A stretch of 64,000 nucleotides of DNA from Tetracladium setigerum (taxonomy: Eukaryota > Ascomycota > Leotiomycetes > Helotiales): the NCBI GenBank assembly GCA_031472005.1, contig PZJY01000006.1:2666001-2730000 (forward strand), given 5' to 3'. A program made the translations under genes and the position numbers. The notes below the pieces were generated by a model. That model saw only the letters and a program-made list of their open reading frames with translations. It was not told where the DNA came from and made no database searches. Below are positions 35,158-47,945 of the stretch, in pieces. Positions within the stretch are counted from its first letter, which is position 1. Each line of letters begins with the position of its first letter.

Positions 35158-37393
35158 GTTGATGGGAGGTGTGGGGTTGGTTTTCGGGGTTTAGTGAGTT
35201 GAGTGGGTTGAAGTTGGAGTTGGTGTTTGTTGATTGAGTTGAGTGAACTTGGCAAGATGTCGTGGAATGAAATGAGGGAAATTCAGAAAAGGAGCGAGGG
35301 GAGAGGTCTTGATGATCTTTATGTCCCTGTGATGCCGAAGCCGAAAACTAGTGCGGTTTCTTAGTGTACGGCTGATTATGAGGAAGGAGGATGTGTGTGA
35401 GAGTTGGAGGATGGATGTACGAAACAAGATGAAGCTGAGCAAAGGCAGCGTGAGGCAATGCCAAGCTCAAAATAAACCCCCTTGGGCCCACAATGCAGGT
35501 ACAAGCGTGAATCTCGACTCCCGAGCCACACCCAGCCACGATGTGACGATTGCGACCTTGCCGATCTGGCATGACGGGAGTGGCCGTGATTGGCGGGGTG
35601 GGGGGAAGAAAGTTGTTCCCGGCCGAGGTAATATACACATTAAAACACAGGGCACGCCGCTTTCAGGTGCTATGCCAATGCTCGAGGAAGAGGCAGCCAA
35701 AAGCAATACTGGAATATGAGGTATGAAGGTACTGTATGGCAAACATGACCATCTCGTAGCCGTGAACGAATTACGAAAACGAGGGGATCCTCCTCGGTGA
35801 GGGAGAGAGACATGTTGATGTTGTCAACTAACATGTCAAGTCATCCCTCGTACTCCGTATTGCGAGCGAACGGTAAGGCTAACCACAGCTGCTAAGCATT
35901 CCCTCCGTGCTGTATTCTTGCAGCAGCACTGGTCCAATTAGCATGACGGAGATTACGTCCTCTTGGTGAAGCCACAGCAAAGCATTGCCCAGGAGCTGAG
36001 ACTTTGGAGGATGTCGAGGTCGAGATTACCCAATCAATCATGCGACTTTGCATCTCCAGCCGGTGGTCAAATTGTGTCCTGTTCGTACGTGATAACATAC
36101 CTTTGGCAGTTTGCGATGGATATCCGGGATTCCAGGGACCTTGACCAGCGGAAAGCTCTCCTCCATTCATGCCATCATCAAACATCAAACACATCAATGA
36201 CCCACCCCATCGTGTTGGAAACAATCCAAGCTCGACCGACCAGAGAGATGCCAGTGCGTCGTCGGTTCCGACAACAAGAAGTAATGCGAATGCGAGCGAA
36301 GAGATCTTCCCGACGCAGCAGAGTGGCGCATCAAACTCTAAGAGTAATAAGAGTAAAAGCTGGGGATGGGATGGATGGACGGATGGATGAGAATGAATGA
36401 GATGTCTCGCCTGACTTGCTTCATCATTCCTCGATTATTCTCGTTTACTTCGCTTTCTTTCCCTCTCTGGTGGTTCCTTCAACTCTTGCTCTTCTTACCT
36501 TACCTTACCTTACCTACTCGTCCTAGCCTTCCCCTTCGTCTGGGTCTCCTTTTCTTTCTTTCTCTTCCTCTTCCTCTTTCCTCCCTTCTCCTTCTACCTA
36601 TTATTTCTGACACTCCCTGCTCTGTTCTCGGAAGGGCATCAAGTCGTTGCCTCTCTCCAAATATAAACTTACATGAATGAGCCTTGCCTGGACTCCCAAG
36701 AGAAAATGAGTAAGGAGGAGTGAGTGAGTGCCCTTGCTTGTCCTTGCCTGTCCTTCGTAAAACTACCGGCCTGCCCACCAGCGATTCCAGCAAAGCAAAA
36801 GCTTGTGTGCTCAGGAAGTGGGTAGGGGCGAATAATGATAGGACGAGTTGTTGCTTTGCTGATGCGGCTGCTGCTGTTGCCTCTAAAGTCCGTCAGAAAA
36901 TGACCGTTGCATCCGACTATTTCCTTGTGTGTCCCCGTCCGTCATGGCCTGCGTGCTGTATCAATTTATGCCTGGTTGGCAGCCTGGTACGAAAGGATGA
37001 TGACTTCGGACCCGAGATAAAATCCGACTATGAAAGTGCTGTTAGTTAGCCTGTTGCCAGTTGGCATGCCTAATTAACCTGCTGCTGCTGTTGCAAGCGG
37101 GTCTCACTTTTTCTCACTCTCTCGATTTTTTCACGTTTCTCACTCACTCTCTCGCTTCTGCCTCCTTTCCTCTCCTTTCCGCCGACTCCGGTGGATACTT
37201 CCAGAATCGCTTATCCATTGGCCAGCTAGGACGACCTGTGGCGCCGCTGACTAAGCATATCCCTCGTTCGGTCTCAGAGCGAGTTTGACGCAGTGATTTC
37301 TCTTCCACAACCTCAAATTCTCCACCATCTCGCGTGACGAGCGTCATCTCAAACTTCCCCGGATTCGCAGGCTATTCTTGCGCGTGGTAGAAG
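35158..37393. other. Long intergenic region upstream of the Zn2Cys6 gene
   Basis: No gene seen. The part from 36400 to 37390 is strongly pyrimidine-rich with CTTAC repeats and TTTCTTTCTC runs, consistent with a long promoter or 5' leader of the transcription factor at 37394. Confidence 0.45.
36494..36516 (+). repeat. TTACC pentanucleotide repeat
   Basis: About four and a half TTACC units inside the pyrimidine-rich leader region of the downstream transcription-factor gene. Confidence 0.8.
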
Positions 37394-40379
37394 ATGGATT
37401 CGCCCTCAGAAGTAGAGAAGAAGCGCAGTTCGTGCACCTATCCCCTGTCTTCCGTAGTATTGGTATTCTTTGGTGTGTGTGACCCATCTGACTATTGACG
37501 CACATTTCTCAGAACTTGCCTGTGATTCATGTCGGAGGAAGAAGGTATGAACAAACCCTACTCCTTTACTGCCGGCCCGAGACTGATGAGAATTCAGATG
37601 AAATGTGAGTGGGATGATGAGAATGTGTGTAATAGGTGCAAGGAGCGCCGTCTCAACTGCATTCCGCATCCCACCCAACCAAAGAGAAAGGAGAGGAAAC
37701 CGTGAGTCTCAACTTCCACGTGGGCGAACTGTTTGTTGCTCTCATAGCCCACCTATTCTTTCCACCTTGCCTCACTCACTCAATTCTCCCAGAAATACAT
37801 ATCTAGCCTCCCTGGAGGACCGCCTAAAGAGAATGGAGGAGGCGATCAGAAAGCCAGTGGCTGCTGCCACAACAACTTCTCGACGCCCGTCGATCGATCT
37901 TAACCACAAATCCATTGCTGACCACATGTCAACACTGAAGATTCACGACGACGGAACATCCGTGTATCTGGGTAGGTCCAGTGATTTTGCTGCTCACAGT
38001 TCTCACTAAGATGCAACAGGCGCGATCTCGGGCTTCTCAATTATTTCTCCTCGTGGCATGAAATGGATCGCGGATCTCACCGGAAGCGATGAGTTCGAGA
38101 AGGAAGTCTCCAAAATTCCAAACATGAACGATCTGTCAGCTGCTTCGGATCCCAAGGTCTGGGCCCATCTCAGAGACCATGAGCTGGAGCCTCTACCATC
38201 AACAGCCCGCGCAAACGCGCACCTAGATTGTAAGTCTACTGTATCTTACCGTCACGGACTTGGACTGAGCCTTTAGCCTTTTTCAAGGAAGGATTCAACA
38301 CAGTTTTCCCTATCTTTGACGAGGCACAGGTGCGTGAGCGGTTCGCGCGGCAGTACCCTCTCGCACCCTCTGATGACTATGCATGGTATGCTTGTTTGAA
38401 TATTATATTTTCAGTTAGCGAACTTGTTCGAGGTAAAATTGAATCGCCTTCGCCTCCTCCTAACCAATCTCCCTTCGTATCCTCAACGCCCAAATTGGGA
38501 CGTCTTTCCGACTTCCAGCAGACCACTAGCTGGAAATGGTTTCGAAATGCAGCGAGCACTTTCAACTATCTTCAGTTCCTTGATGGCAGCATGCCAGCAG
38601 TCCAAGCCATGATTGCGATGGTAAATACTGCATTTGATGAAACTGTCCAAGCTATTGACATCCATCACAGACTTTTATACTACAAACGATCCCGAATCCT
38701 TATCCCAGTTTGGTTGTTGCGAGCTCGGCCATGCGTGCGGCTCAAAGTATCGGTTTACATCGACATTTACCCCACCTAAATCTGGCTCCGGCCGTGGTAG
38801 AGCAGCGACGGAATCTCTTCTGGATCATTCTAGTAACCGAGCGACAAATTAACCTCCGCATGGGTCGCCCTTCCACCATTCATGACGACGACATTGGAGT
38901 GTATGTCATTCTACCCCATACCAATCTACTGTTTTGGACCAAAAACAAGTGTTCCCTGTTCATAGGTTTTGACCTAGAGGAAAATCCTCAAATTCTTCCT
39001 ACTTTGAATCAGACAGAACTTCACTGACCGTCCGATAATTTAGTGATTTACCAAAATCGATCGGACCCGGCGTGACATTTGGCCACCTCAGAAATATGTC
39101 ACAGATGGCTCTCATCCAGGGGAAAATATTCAACAGTCTCTATTCAGCGAAGAGTCAGGGCAAATCTAGACTGGAACGACTTCGTTCCGCTGGTCTCCTC
39201 GACGAGGAGGTAGAATATTGGCGCACTCAACTGCCCCATGCTGTCCGACCTGGCAGTGAGCTTGTGATGACGGATGATGCCTTCTTTCCCGTACTCATGA
39301 TGCACTTCACCTACTTCAATTCCCTGACCATGATTCATCGAGTGTCCAGTCTACATGGTGGACCTTGGACCGAAAAGCATGACGAATCGTTCCTCAAAGC
39401 TCTCAAGGATTCAGATATCAACCCGAGAGTTCTCAATGGTGGAGCAATATGTGTCAATGCCGCCAGGGAGGTGATCAAACTTCTCCACACAATTTCGTCC
39501 GCTATTGGACTGATTGACTTGAATATGGTCCGGTTAGTTTCCCATTCGCCTCAAGTCTCCGTATATTATATGCTGACCTGCCTGGCCTGTCAAGCGTGAT
39601 ATCATACTTTCCTCTGACTGCCGCTCTTACCCTTTTTGCAAATGTGCTCCAGCATCCTGAAGACCCGCATTCTCTTGGAGATGTTGAACTTATGAAAGGT
39701 GTCACGAAATTCCTTATGGGCTTCGTAGATGGCGATGATGATCTTCCCACCGTCTTCATCATCAACTTCTTTACAAAGATCAACAGTCTTGCGGAAGAGT
39801 ATGTTTGTAAAACACGAAAACGAAGTGAGGAACGTCGACAACAAGCCGAGTGTGATAAAGGGCTCTTCAAGTTTGATGTTCCAATGCAACCACCACCGGC
39901 CGCTGAGTCCTCAGGGGATGGATCAACGAGTGCGGCTCAGGTATTTCTTTTCCTCGACTGTTTGTCGCTCGCAAAATAACTAACACATTTATTAGCGTTC
40001 AGGTAGCAGCGTCAACCGGTTCGAGTCTCCACAACCTAGCTTTCCCTCAACAGAGTCCATCGAAGGGTTACAAGCATCACCTTTCGTTTCGACGCCCAAT
40101 TCGTACAATGCGTACACCTCAGCTGCAGATACTCCGGTGAGCACTCATCGACTATTTGATACCATGGAAACGGATCCAATGACACTTCTTGATGATTCCT
40201 TTGTCGCATACAACCCCGGCGTAAACATCAACTTCAATCCCAACTGGATGGGTGGTGACGATGTGGTGATGCAACCCGAACTCTTCGTCCCGCACGATGG
40301 GAGTTGGTTCTTTCCCTGGGACATGCCCAATCAGCCAAACAACTTTACGAACATGGATACCGACAACGCAATGCAATGA
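37394..40379 (+). CDS. Zn2Cys6 fungal-specific transcription factor, 783 aa, ten exons
   Basis: Gal4-type DNA-binding regulator with a complete finger: C15-x2-C18-x6-C25-x7-C33-x2-C36-x6-C43, read as ACDSCRRKKMKCEWDDENVC then NRCKERRLNC. A short linker and coiled coil follow (YLASLEDRLKRMEEAIR, about 58-74). The middle homology region spans about 180-600: FFKEGFNTVFPIFDE, SSAMRAAQSIGLHRH, RRNLFWIILVTERQINLRMGR, ISYFPLTAALTLFANVL. The C-terminus is acidic/Asn-rich and activation-like. Exons: 37394-37427, 37513-37544, 37598-37701, 37793-37971, 38020-38229, 38277-38620, 38671-38900, 39044-39532, 39595-39940, 39996-40379; sum 2352 nt, all phases consistent, no frame break. The finger itself is spread over the first three exons. 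Targets unknown; no cluster genes adjoin it. Confidence 0.92.
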
Positions 40380-41002
40380 ATGATACGCGAACGAACACAC
40401 TTTAAAAATAGACTTAATCTCTACTCCGTACCTATGGAACATGGCACACAGACGACTTTGAATGATGACGTTTGTTTGCGTCCCGTCACGCTACCACATG
40501 GACCGTGCGAAGACGAATAAAAAGCCCCGAAGCGGAGTCGGTTAGTTGCACAGCCGCCTGGCAACGTCCGTAAAGGAAACGAGTACGACTGCGGCTGACT
40601 TTCCACGAATGGACCAGGGGTACGCGTGTGAGGCATCAGGCACATTCCCAGCTCCGTTTCTTCCGTCTGACATCTTACATAACACAACAAGCATATGTTG
40701 GCGCGGGTTTGTTTTCTTAAAGGACGAGCGCTTTTGCCTTGTGAACGCATATCTTTTTTTTTAATAATTTTTTTATTTTTTGTGCTTGAAGTTTACGATA
40801 TTGTAGAATACCTTCTAGTCAATTCAACTCAACTCAACCCAACTCGATCTGTTCTTGTAACCCTGACTTTGACAGACAGTCTACCATCATTAATTTCGAC
40901 CTGATCAACTAGTAGTTGTCTGACGATTCTCTAGAGGGGCATTTCCAATCCCAAAACACCATACATCCCACAAAAGAACCTTCTGCAAGATACATACCAA
41001 AG
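40380..41002. other. Intergenic
   Basis: Tandem spacing between two plus-strand genes. A T-rich run (40751-40780) lies midway and could be part of a 3' end or promoter. No gene seen. Confidence 0.4.
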
Positions 41003-42298
41003 ATGGGGAGGGCATCCGAAGCAGGCTATAGCCTCGATCCAGAACCTCAGAACACACAACCCGAATACTCCGGCTCAGCAGTCTTCCGCCCACAACCTCA
41101 CAACGCACAAGTCCCCTCCTACATCAACACCGATCCGCAACAAGAACAACAGTACGTCCCACCACCCTCGCACTCACCATCCTCATCCCACTCTCTCCCC
41201 CGCAAACCACTAAACGTCGCACCTTCTCCCCACAGTCAACCCCAAAGCCCAACAACCCTCTCCCACCACTCGACCGCCCTCTCCAACACCTCCACCTCCA
41301 CCCCCACCGCAACCTCCTCAAAACCAACCTGGCACCGCTTCGCCATCCCCACCAAATCCGACTCCCTCTCCTCCGGCTTCCCCTTCCACCCACACCTCTA
41401 CACGCTCAAAATCACGCACGACCAATGGCACCTCTTCACCACCGACGTCGTCAACGCCGCCAAAATGACCGCCACGGAGGACTACCTCGCCTGGACGACG
41501 GGCGTCACAACCGGCGCGCTCACCTCGCCTTTCTTACTCGTGCTTGCGCCCGTGGTGGGGTATTACTCGGGCAAGGCGGTGCATAGGAGTACGCTGAAGA
41601 AGAAGGTGAGGGAGAAGCTGGGCGAGGAGGGCGGATTGAGGGGCGTGTTACGGAGGTGGAATGAGCAGACTTTTAGGAAGATGGGGTTTCAGGCTTGGTT
41701 GGAGTTGCCGAGGGAGTCCGGGGAGTTGAAGTATGGTGGGGATGGCGAGGCGGAAACGGTCGAATTGGATGCGGGGAGTGGGAATGGGCTGGATGATAAG
41801 GGGAAGGCGAAGGGGGTGGATGAGAAGAAGCGGAAGAAGATTGAGAAGAAGGCCGCGAGGAGGTTTAGGATTATCCTGGTGCCGTTGGATGAGGTGGAGG
41901 ATAGGAGTGTGCCTGGGTATAGTTTGGTGGGGACGGGAAGTGAGAGTGGTGCTGGAAGTGTGAGGGATGCTGGGGGGTTTAGCGAGATGGGTGTTGATGA
42001 TGATTCTGTGGCGCATAACAATAACAGGGACACGCTGCCTCCGGCGTATTGGGATGCTAATGCCGTGGAGGCATATAATGATGCTGGGAATAACAATCAC
42101 GCGCAGTTTCAATCGATGCAACACAGTGGTGGTGGTGGTGGTGGTAATATGGGACACCATCAACAGCAGATTCATCCGGAAGAGGAGGTCCTTGTTTCGC
42201 CTGTTCATCAGCAACAGCGGCAGCAGCAAGTTCAAAGGGAACCACCGCTTGAGACCGAGATTAGGTATTCGAGGGTGGGAGGGTATACCAATACTTGA
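41003..42298 (+). CDS. Low-complexity protein with one membrane-inserting segment, 431 aa
   Basis: Single exon from the ATG at 41003 (MGRASEAGYSLDPE). Residues 1-120 are disordered, rich in Pro/Ser/Gln/His. A conserved-looking core follows: KITHDQWHLFTTDVVNAAK, TATEDYLAWTTGVTTGALTS and a hydrophobic PFLLVLAPVVGYYSG (about 175-190), then a basic helix (STLKKKVREKL, WNEQTFRKMGFQAWLELP) and a Lys-rich patch before RRFRIILVPLDEV. The C-terminus is disordered with Gln/Gly repeats. It looks like a peripheral or single-pass membrane protein; I do not know the family. The frame continues upstream to a TTG at 40916 but without an ATG. Confidence 0.8.
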   Translation: MGRASEAGYSLDPEPQNTQPEYSGSAVFRPQPHNAQVPSYINTDPQQEQQYVPPPSHSPSSSHSLPRKPLNVAPSPHSQPQSPTTLSHHSTALSNTSTSTPTATSSKPTWHRFAIPTKSDSLSSGFPFHPHLYTLKITHDQWHLFTTDVVNAAKMTATEDYLAWTTGVTTGALTSPFLLVLAPVVGYYSGKAVHRSTLKKKVREKLGEEGGLRGVLRRWNEQTFRKMGFQAWLELPRESGELKYGGDGEAETVELDAGSGNGLDDKGKAKGVDEKKRKKIEKKAARRFRIILVPLDEVEDRSVPGYSLVGTGSESGAGSVRDAGGFSEMGVDDDSVAHNNNRDTLPPAYWDANAVEAYNDAGNNNHAQFQSMQHSGGGGGGNMGHHQQQIHPEEEVLVSPVHQQQRQQQVQREPPLETEIRYSRVGGYTNT

Positions 42299-43829
42299 TT
42301 TTTTTTGGATATACCTGAATATTGCGAAAAAGTTTGTAGGACTTGTTTTGAGGTTGGGTTCTGGAAGAGAGCGAAGGGAAGGAAGGGGGAAGAAAAAGGA
42401 GATTGAATGTACCACTGTGATGCGCTCTCACCTGCTTTATCATGTTCTTTTCTTCTATAAGCGAGTAATTTATTGTTTTTCGGTTGGGTTAGGTTAGGTG
42501 TTTTGAGCGTTTGAGAAGTGAATGTGGTGAGTGAGGAAGGTGAGTAGGGAAATGGAAAGGAGAGATAGGATACTAGCTATATCACTTTTCTAATTCATGT
42601 TTTACTATCTTATCTACCTCCTCTAGGAATTAGTAATTTGCCTTTTGTAGTTATGAAGTGCTCTATTTGGGTTGAGGGGGGCGAACGGGGGGCGAACGGG
42701 GGGCGAAGGAGGGTGGGAGGCACGGGCTCATATCTTTCCACATTAGTTGGTGATGGATATTATTAATGGTGATGGATATAAGTTGAATACTGAATAGCCG
42801 TAGTGCCTTCGAAATATTTACTCTGAATTATCTCACGGTGTCGCAGGTGCTCTATATATATTAGGGTTAGTCCAACAGATGTCTCGGATTTTCAAACGAT
42901 CTTAAAACTTTTTGTCAAATACAGTACAAATTCATTAATCTTAGTTTGCAATAAATTTGTGGTGCAGTAAGGCGTGCTGAGGCAGGCAAAAATCTGGGTT
43001 GATCTAGGTATTTAAGCTTAATTTCCTGTTCTTTTGTTCTCGCTTTTGATATTGCCCTTACTCCTGTTCTCTCTTTAAGTTTGAATTAAAAAGGATTGCT
43101 TTTGAAATCACAGAAAGAGGAAGAAGAAAAAGAAGATGATACAACAGGAAGAAAAAGAGCTAGAGATAAGAAAAAATTAATGTGAGCCCTTACCAGAGAA
43201 TATTAGAAAGAGGTAACTACAATAGTTGCAGATATAAGGTTCTCTGCCTTCACGGCAGCGGCCGTCGGAGAGCCAGCCGAGCGTCACTCATACCCTAGAA
43301 CACACCTAGCCTCACATAGGTACCTAGCCTCAAATACGTAGCCTCCGCTTGGAAATCCTTTACCATCTTATCTTTGACGTCTATATTAGTCTAGAAATTA
43401 TGGATTGCGTACTTATTCATACTAATCTAAAGAGTATAGATGTACGTTGTCACCTCTCCTCTCTCATCATTTAGTCCTGGTAAAGCTTCCCACGTGACCA
43501 TCTGGGCCATGGTCGAAATGTGCCCACGGACGCAAGAGCCTCCTCGCTCTCGTTGACCTTGACTTCACCCAACTACCAAGCCAATTTGCGATCAAAAAAC
43601 ATTGAGCACCACTGAGTTTTCCATCTTTCCTTAATAAGCAAAAGCTGTTCGATTCCTTCCAGCCTGTTCTTCTCAGAATAGCCATCCAATCACACACACT
43701 CAGCCACACCAAGATGCAGTTGACAGCCCAAATCAGGAGGGAACAGCAACTCCGCATTCCCTTGACGCCTCACTCTCGACATCACCCATTCTCTCATGCT
43801 CTTCAGGAAGTATATCAACGACCCTCAGA
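42299..43829. other. Intergenic upstream of the NLR gene
   Basis: No gene seen. It contains a G-rich 11-bp repeat (42676-42708), AT-rich sequence and an AGGAAGAAGAAAAAGAAG purine tract near 43110-43165. Confidence 0.4.
42676..42708 (+). repeat. Three perfect-to-near-perfect 11-bp units GGGGGGCGAAC
   Basis: Head-to-tail GGGGGGCGAAC, GGGGGGCGAAC, GGGGGGCGAAG, followed by GGGTGGG. Four or more G runs in 40 bases make a G-quadruplex possible. It lies about 380 bp after the stop of the 41003 gene. Confidence 0.9.
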
Positions 43830-46800
43830 ATGGCCGAGGCGTTCGCCATCGTGGGACTAGTGGCAGCCATCGTCCAATTTTCAGGCTTTAGTACCAAAGT
43901 CCTGACGCGCCTAAACGACTTCCAATCCAGTTTTCAGTCCACCCCCAAGGCTTTTCGTGATATCAAAACCCAGCTCCCACTTTTAATCGACACTTTAAAT
44001 CGAACCCAAGATCAAGCTAGTTCTGGGTCCATCAATGAAGGAACTGCAAGGGCCTTGAAACCTGTGGTCGATGCATGTCTCACCGAGGTGCAGCGACTTG
44101 GTGAGATCCTCGACCAGACGCTCCCGAAAGAAAAGGCGTCAAACTGGCAGAGGAGAATCTTGGCTATTCGGAGTCTCGCAAAAGATGGCAAGATTCAAGA
44201 GATTAACGCGAGACTGGAACGGAATATCCGGTTATTGACATTTAGTCAGACGACAAGGAGTGCTGATGTCGCCCCTCTGGTGGCAGAGCAGAAGACATCG
44301 AGAGAGCCTGTTGCTAATCCACCGACAATGATAAAAGGAAGATCTTTACTGAAGTGAGTTCAACGACCTCTTCTTTCTCAATTGTTGGGCTAATCTCTAT
44401 TTCTGATCAGACAGTCTTCAGAGCGTTTTGTTGGTCGTGATGACTATTTAATGGAGCTGCATGACTACTTCAGTGCGCCTCGAGTATCAGAAAAATCCAG
44501 AATCCTCATTCTCCAAGGCATGGGCGGCCAAGGTAAAACCCAAATGGCAGTTAAGTACATCAAGGACCACCCGTTGGAATATGATCAGGTAATTTGGATC
44601 GACGGAAGCTGTCTCTTCACCGCTCAAAAGAGTTTCATCGAAGCAGCGGCCATGTTTGGATTTGGAAGGGATGGAGAAATGAAGCCAGAGCAGAGTATAG
44701 CCGCACTCGTGGATATCCTTCGATCACTAGGCAAAGAGAATCCTTGGCTATTGGTACTCGACAATCTGGATGATCCGGACGAATCCTATATGCTTCAAGT
44801 GACATCTTGGATTCCCCAGGCACGATTTGGGAATGTAATAATTACCACTCGGCTTCGAGCTTGGCAGATGTACGGCTCAAAGACGATAGAGCTGTCATCC
44901 TTATCGAAAGAAGAAGCGATCCAACTTCTTGGTTTGTGGATTGGGCCTGCAGATTATGAGGCATCCGATTGCGTTGTCTCACGACTCGGCTGTCATGCAC
45001 TTGCTGTCAATCAAGCTGGAGCCTTCATTTCTAAAGAGTTTGGAGTGGATGTCGAACATTACTTGGAGTATTACGATGTTGTACGAAAGGAGTTGATGGA
45101 ATATGGCCCACGGCACGTTGCGGAATGGGACTATCGGAAGTACATGGATCAGATCGAACAAGACACAAAAGGTGCATCAGCAAATGAATCATCACGGCCC
45201 GCAAGTGTGTTGAGCACGTGGGAGCTTAGCTTTCGACATTTAGAGAAGATGTATCCAGATGCTGCGAAGCTTCTGTCCCTGATGTCCTTCCTTGAGGGGA
45301 CCAATATCACCGTAGACATCATTTGCAGAGGCACAATATCTAAGAAACGAATGAATTACGAAGGGGTTGTCGAGAATTACCACCCTTCGGTTTCTGGTGT
45401 TTCCCCATGGCTGGTAGCTCTGCTCGATGATTCAGCACCAAGAAGCCAGGCTCTCAAGATCAACTTTTTGATGAACAGACTTCTGGATTTCTCGCTGATC
45501 CAACGCACATCTAGCAACGATGAGCAGAGCGCCGCCACTGGACAAAGATTCTGGATACATCCTCTCATGCATGACTGGGCACGCATTCGACTAAATGAGG
45601 ACGAGGCAGCAGTATTGGCCGTCGAAGCCATGGCACTGATAAGCCATGCGATTGACGACTTGGATCATTTCCGTCACGTAAACGAACACAACGCCATTAT
45701 ACTTCCACATGTCGATTTTACATTTCCGACCCTGATAAAGTTCCTCTCGAGTCCCCACATTGTTCAAAAACACCGGGCACAACTACTCAAGATTGCATAC
45801 CGATTCGGAAGCCTCTACCACGTACATAGTAGATGGGTACAGAGCGATAAACTTTTCGAATTAGTGTGGATCACAATGAGGCAAGCACTTGATCCGGACA
45901 CCGTCGGCCCACTACAAAGTATGATCGACAGCATCAACTTGATTTTTGAGGTGCCCAGCAAGAATTCTTACGGCAAGAAACTTGAGTTAGAAGCAGCAAA
46001 TGGTCTTGAAACGATTAAACTTCATGATTTGTGCCCCCTCTTACATTGCAAGGCTATTGCGGCTTACCATCAAGGGAATATGGACGCCGCAACTGGGATC
46101 GTCTCCTTTCTCACTCAAATACATGATTTGGATCAGCCTCATTCTCTACAAACGCAAATCCTATCAACCACAGCCCTTTCTTCCAACAAATCCCTGCAAC
46201 CAGTACAATGCGGTCTTCTCAGCGGGACTGCATGCCCCCAGGACAGAAGTGTCTTTGTTCGTCAGAAACCCTTCGCATCAAATCCCTGCTCCACTTACAC
46301 CGCAGCGACTCCACCTTGAGTACAGAACTATCCACTGCAGCTTATTTCGAATTTAAATCAATCCTAGGCCCTAATCATCCTCGCACACTACTAGCTGGAA
46401 TCGGATATCTCTCTGGAACATACCCAGCACCAATAGACGAAGAACTGGGCCTCTCTATCGTTAGAGAGTTCGAGAGACTCTCAGGACCCGAAGCCTCCGT
46501 CACTTTGTACGCCAAATTAATGGTCTTCTATAGGTCTAAAGAGTCTAGAGATCCAGACATGGCACTGAAATTTTGGGAAGACCTCTTTGACCTCTGTAAA
46601 CGAAGAGGTACCTACTCACCCGATCCCCGTGTCCCCATTTTTGACGATTCCACCCTGCGCACCATTACCGGTCTTGGACAGGCGAAAATATACCTATACT
46701 GCGTCCATAAGCACGATGAGAACCCTCCGACGGAACTGTTGACTGAAGCAAAAAAGCTAGGCCTGAGAGCGTTTGAGAATTGTCAGAAGACCATGCCATT

Positions 46801-46993
46801 ACTTTCTCCGATTGCGATTTCCTTGGTTGGCGAGGCTTGCTATTGCAAGATGGAATGGGACGAGGCGGAGTATTGGTACCGTATGGGTATTGAGACGATT
46901 ATGGCAAAAGGGGGTAGTGCAAATGGGGGTTTGGTGAAGGCTGCTGAGCAGACCATTCTGAAAATCCAACAGGCAAGGGAGATGGGTTGGTGA
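43830..46993 (+). CDS. NLR-type STAND protein: SesA-like N-domain, NB-ARC, TPR-like C-terminus, about 1035 aa; one apparent missing base
   Basis: Fungal NOD-like receptor; such proteins mediate non-self recognition and programmed cell death. N-domain (1-140): EAFAIVGLVAAIVQFSGFST and TPKAFRDIKTQLPLLIDTL match the SesA/'N-terminal domain on NACHT' type (PF17107). After an intron 44354-44410, residues about 180-430 form NB-ARC: ERFVGRDDYL, Walker A GMGGQGKTQ (about 211), Walker B WLLVLDNLDD (about 286), NVIITTRLR, and CHALAVNQAGAFIS at the GLPLAI position. The C-terminal 500 residues are helical with TPR-like pairs (SILGPNHPRTLLAG, WDEAEYWYRMGIE). The frame changes near CCCCC 46235-46239; one extra C joins TACPPGQKCLCSS and gives 1036 codons. 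Without it, the protein would stop at 46319 and lose its last 225 residues. Confidence 0.85.
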
Positions 46994-47945
46994 GAGATGG
47001 CCAATGTCCAAAAATCGATTGATTTTAAGAAGCCTGCAGTCATCGAGATGATATGTGTAAGAAAAGTTAAGAGTGGAGACGATTGCGTGAAGAATCGCTA
47101 TTGTGCGAAGTGGAGGGTAAGTGAAGTAACTTTCTTCCCATTTCACCCCTTAGTAATCAATCATTTTCAGATAATGATGTTCTTCTACTCTCGCTCCTTT
47201 GGATCAAACTTGCAGCAAGAATACAATTCGAGCTCGCTCGTTACTGGAAACTTACACTCTCAGTCCATGCTTCTCAGAGACACCCATGAAATCGCGAAAT
47301 CCTCAAACGTTTTACAACATAATATCTCGGTAGCCAAATACTTTTTTTGCTTGCATTTCGCTTTTACGTTACTCTTGTTTTGAGGCTTTTTGAGGAGAAC
47401 TCACTCACTTTGTTCTCGTTGTTCACCCTCTTTCCGTTGTCGGTTCGAGGAAGGCAATTTTTGAGAACAAATCTTTATATGTCATGCAGTATGTATGACC
47501 TTGAGTGAGTGAGCGAGCGAGGACTGCACTGAGGACTGGTGAATGTCTGAATATCACGTTCGTCAAAGTGGACCAAGGAATGCATGCTTACCAGGTGCTA
47601 GGGATTCGGCCTAGGATTGGGGTTCTGCATACAGTAGTATATCTCATCTATCCAGGGGTAGATATCACTGTCGGGCACGGCCGAGCAAGAGCAGTCACCA
47701 CTACGAATGATAATTCTGCACATCAAGATACCGACAGAGAGGATGTATGGAGTCGATAGGAATATACAGCTACTAAGAATAGAATGATATACTCATTTTG
47801 AAATCAAATCCACATTGTTGTCCTTCTTCCCCTTTCTTTCAAGATGAAATATCTCGATGCTAAGAAATTCTCTCCGAGTTGTTTCTTCCCACAAATCCAC
47901 ATTGACTATTTCCAAGTGACACAAAAAAAAAATCAAGAGAACTCT
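46994..47945. other. Convergent intergenic region
   Basis: Between the 3' ends of the NLR and GST genes. No gene seen; short frames are unsupported. Confidence 0.4.

Noticed and set aside
42484..42500. Telomere-like TTAGG units
   Set aside because: Only two and a half units and not the fungal TTAGGG repeat; ordinary promoter-like sequence.
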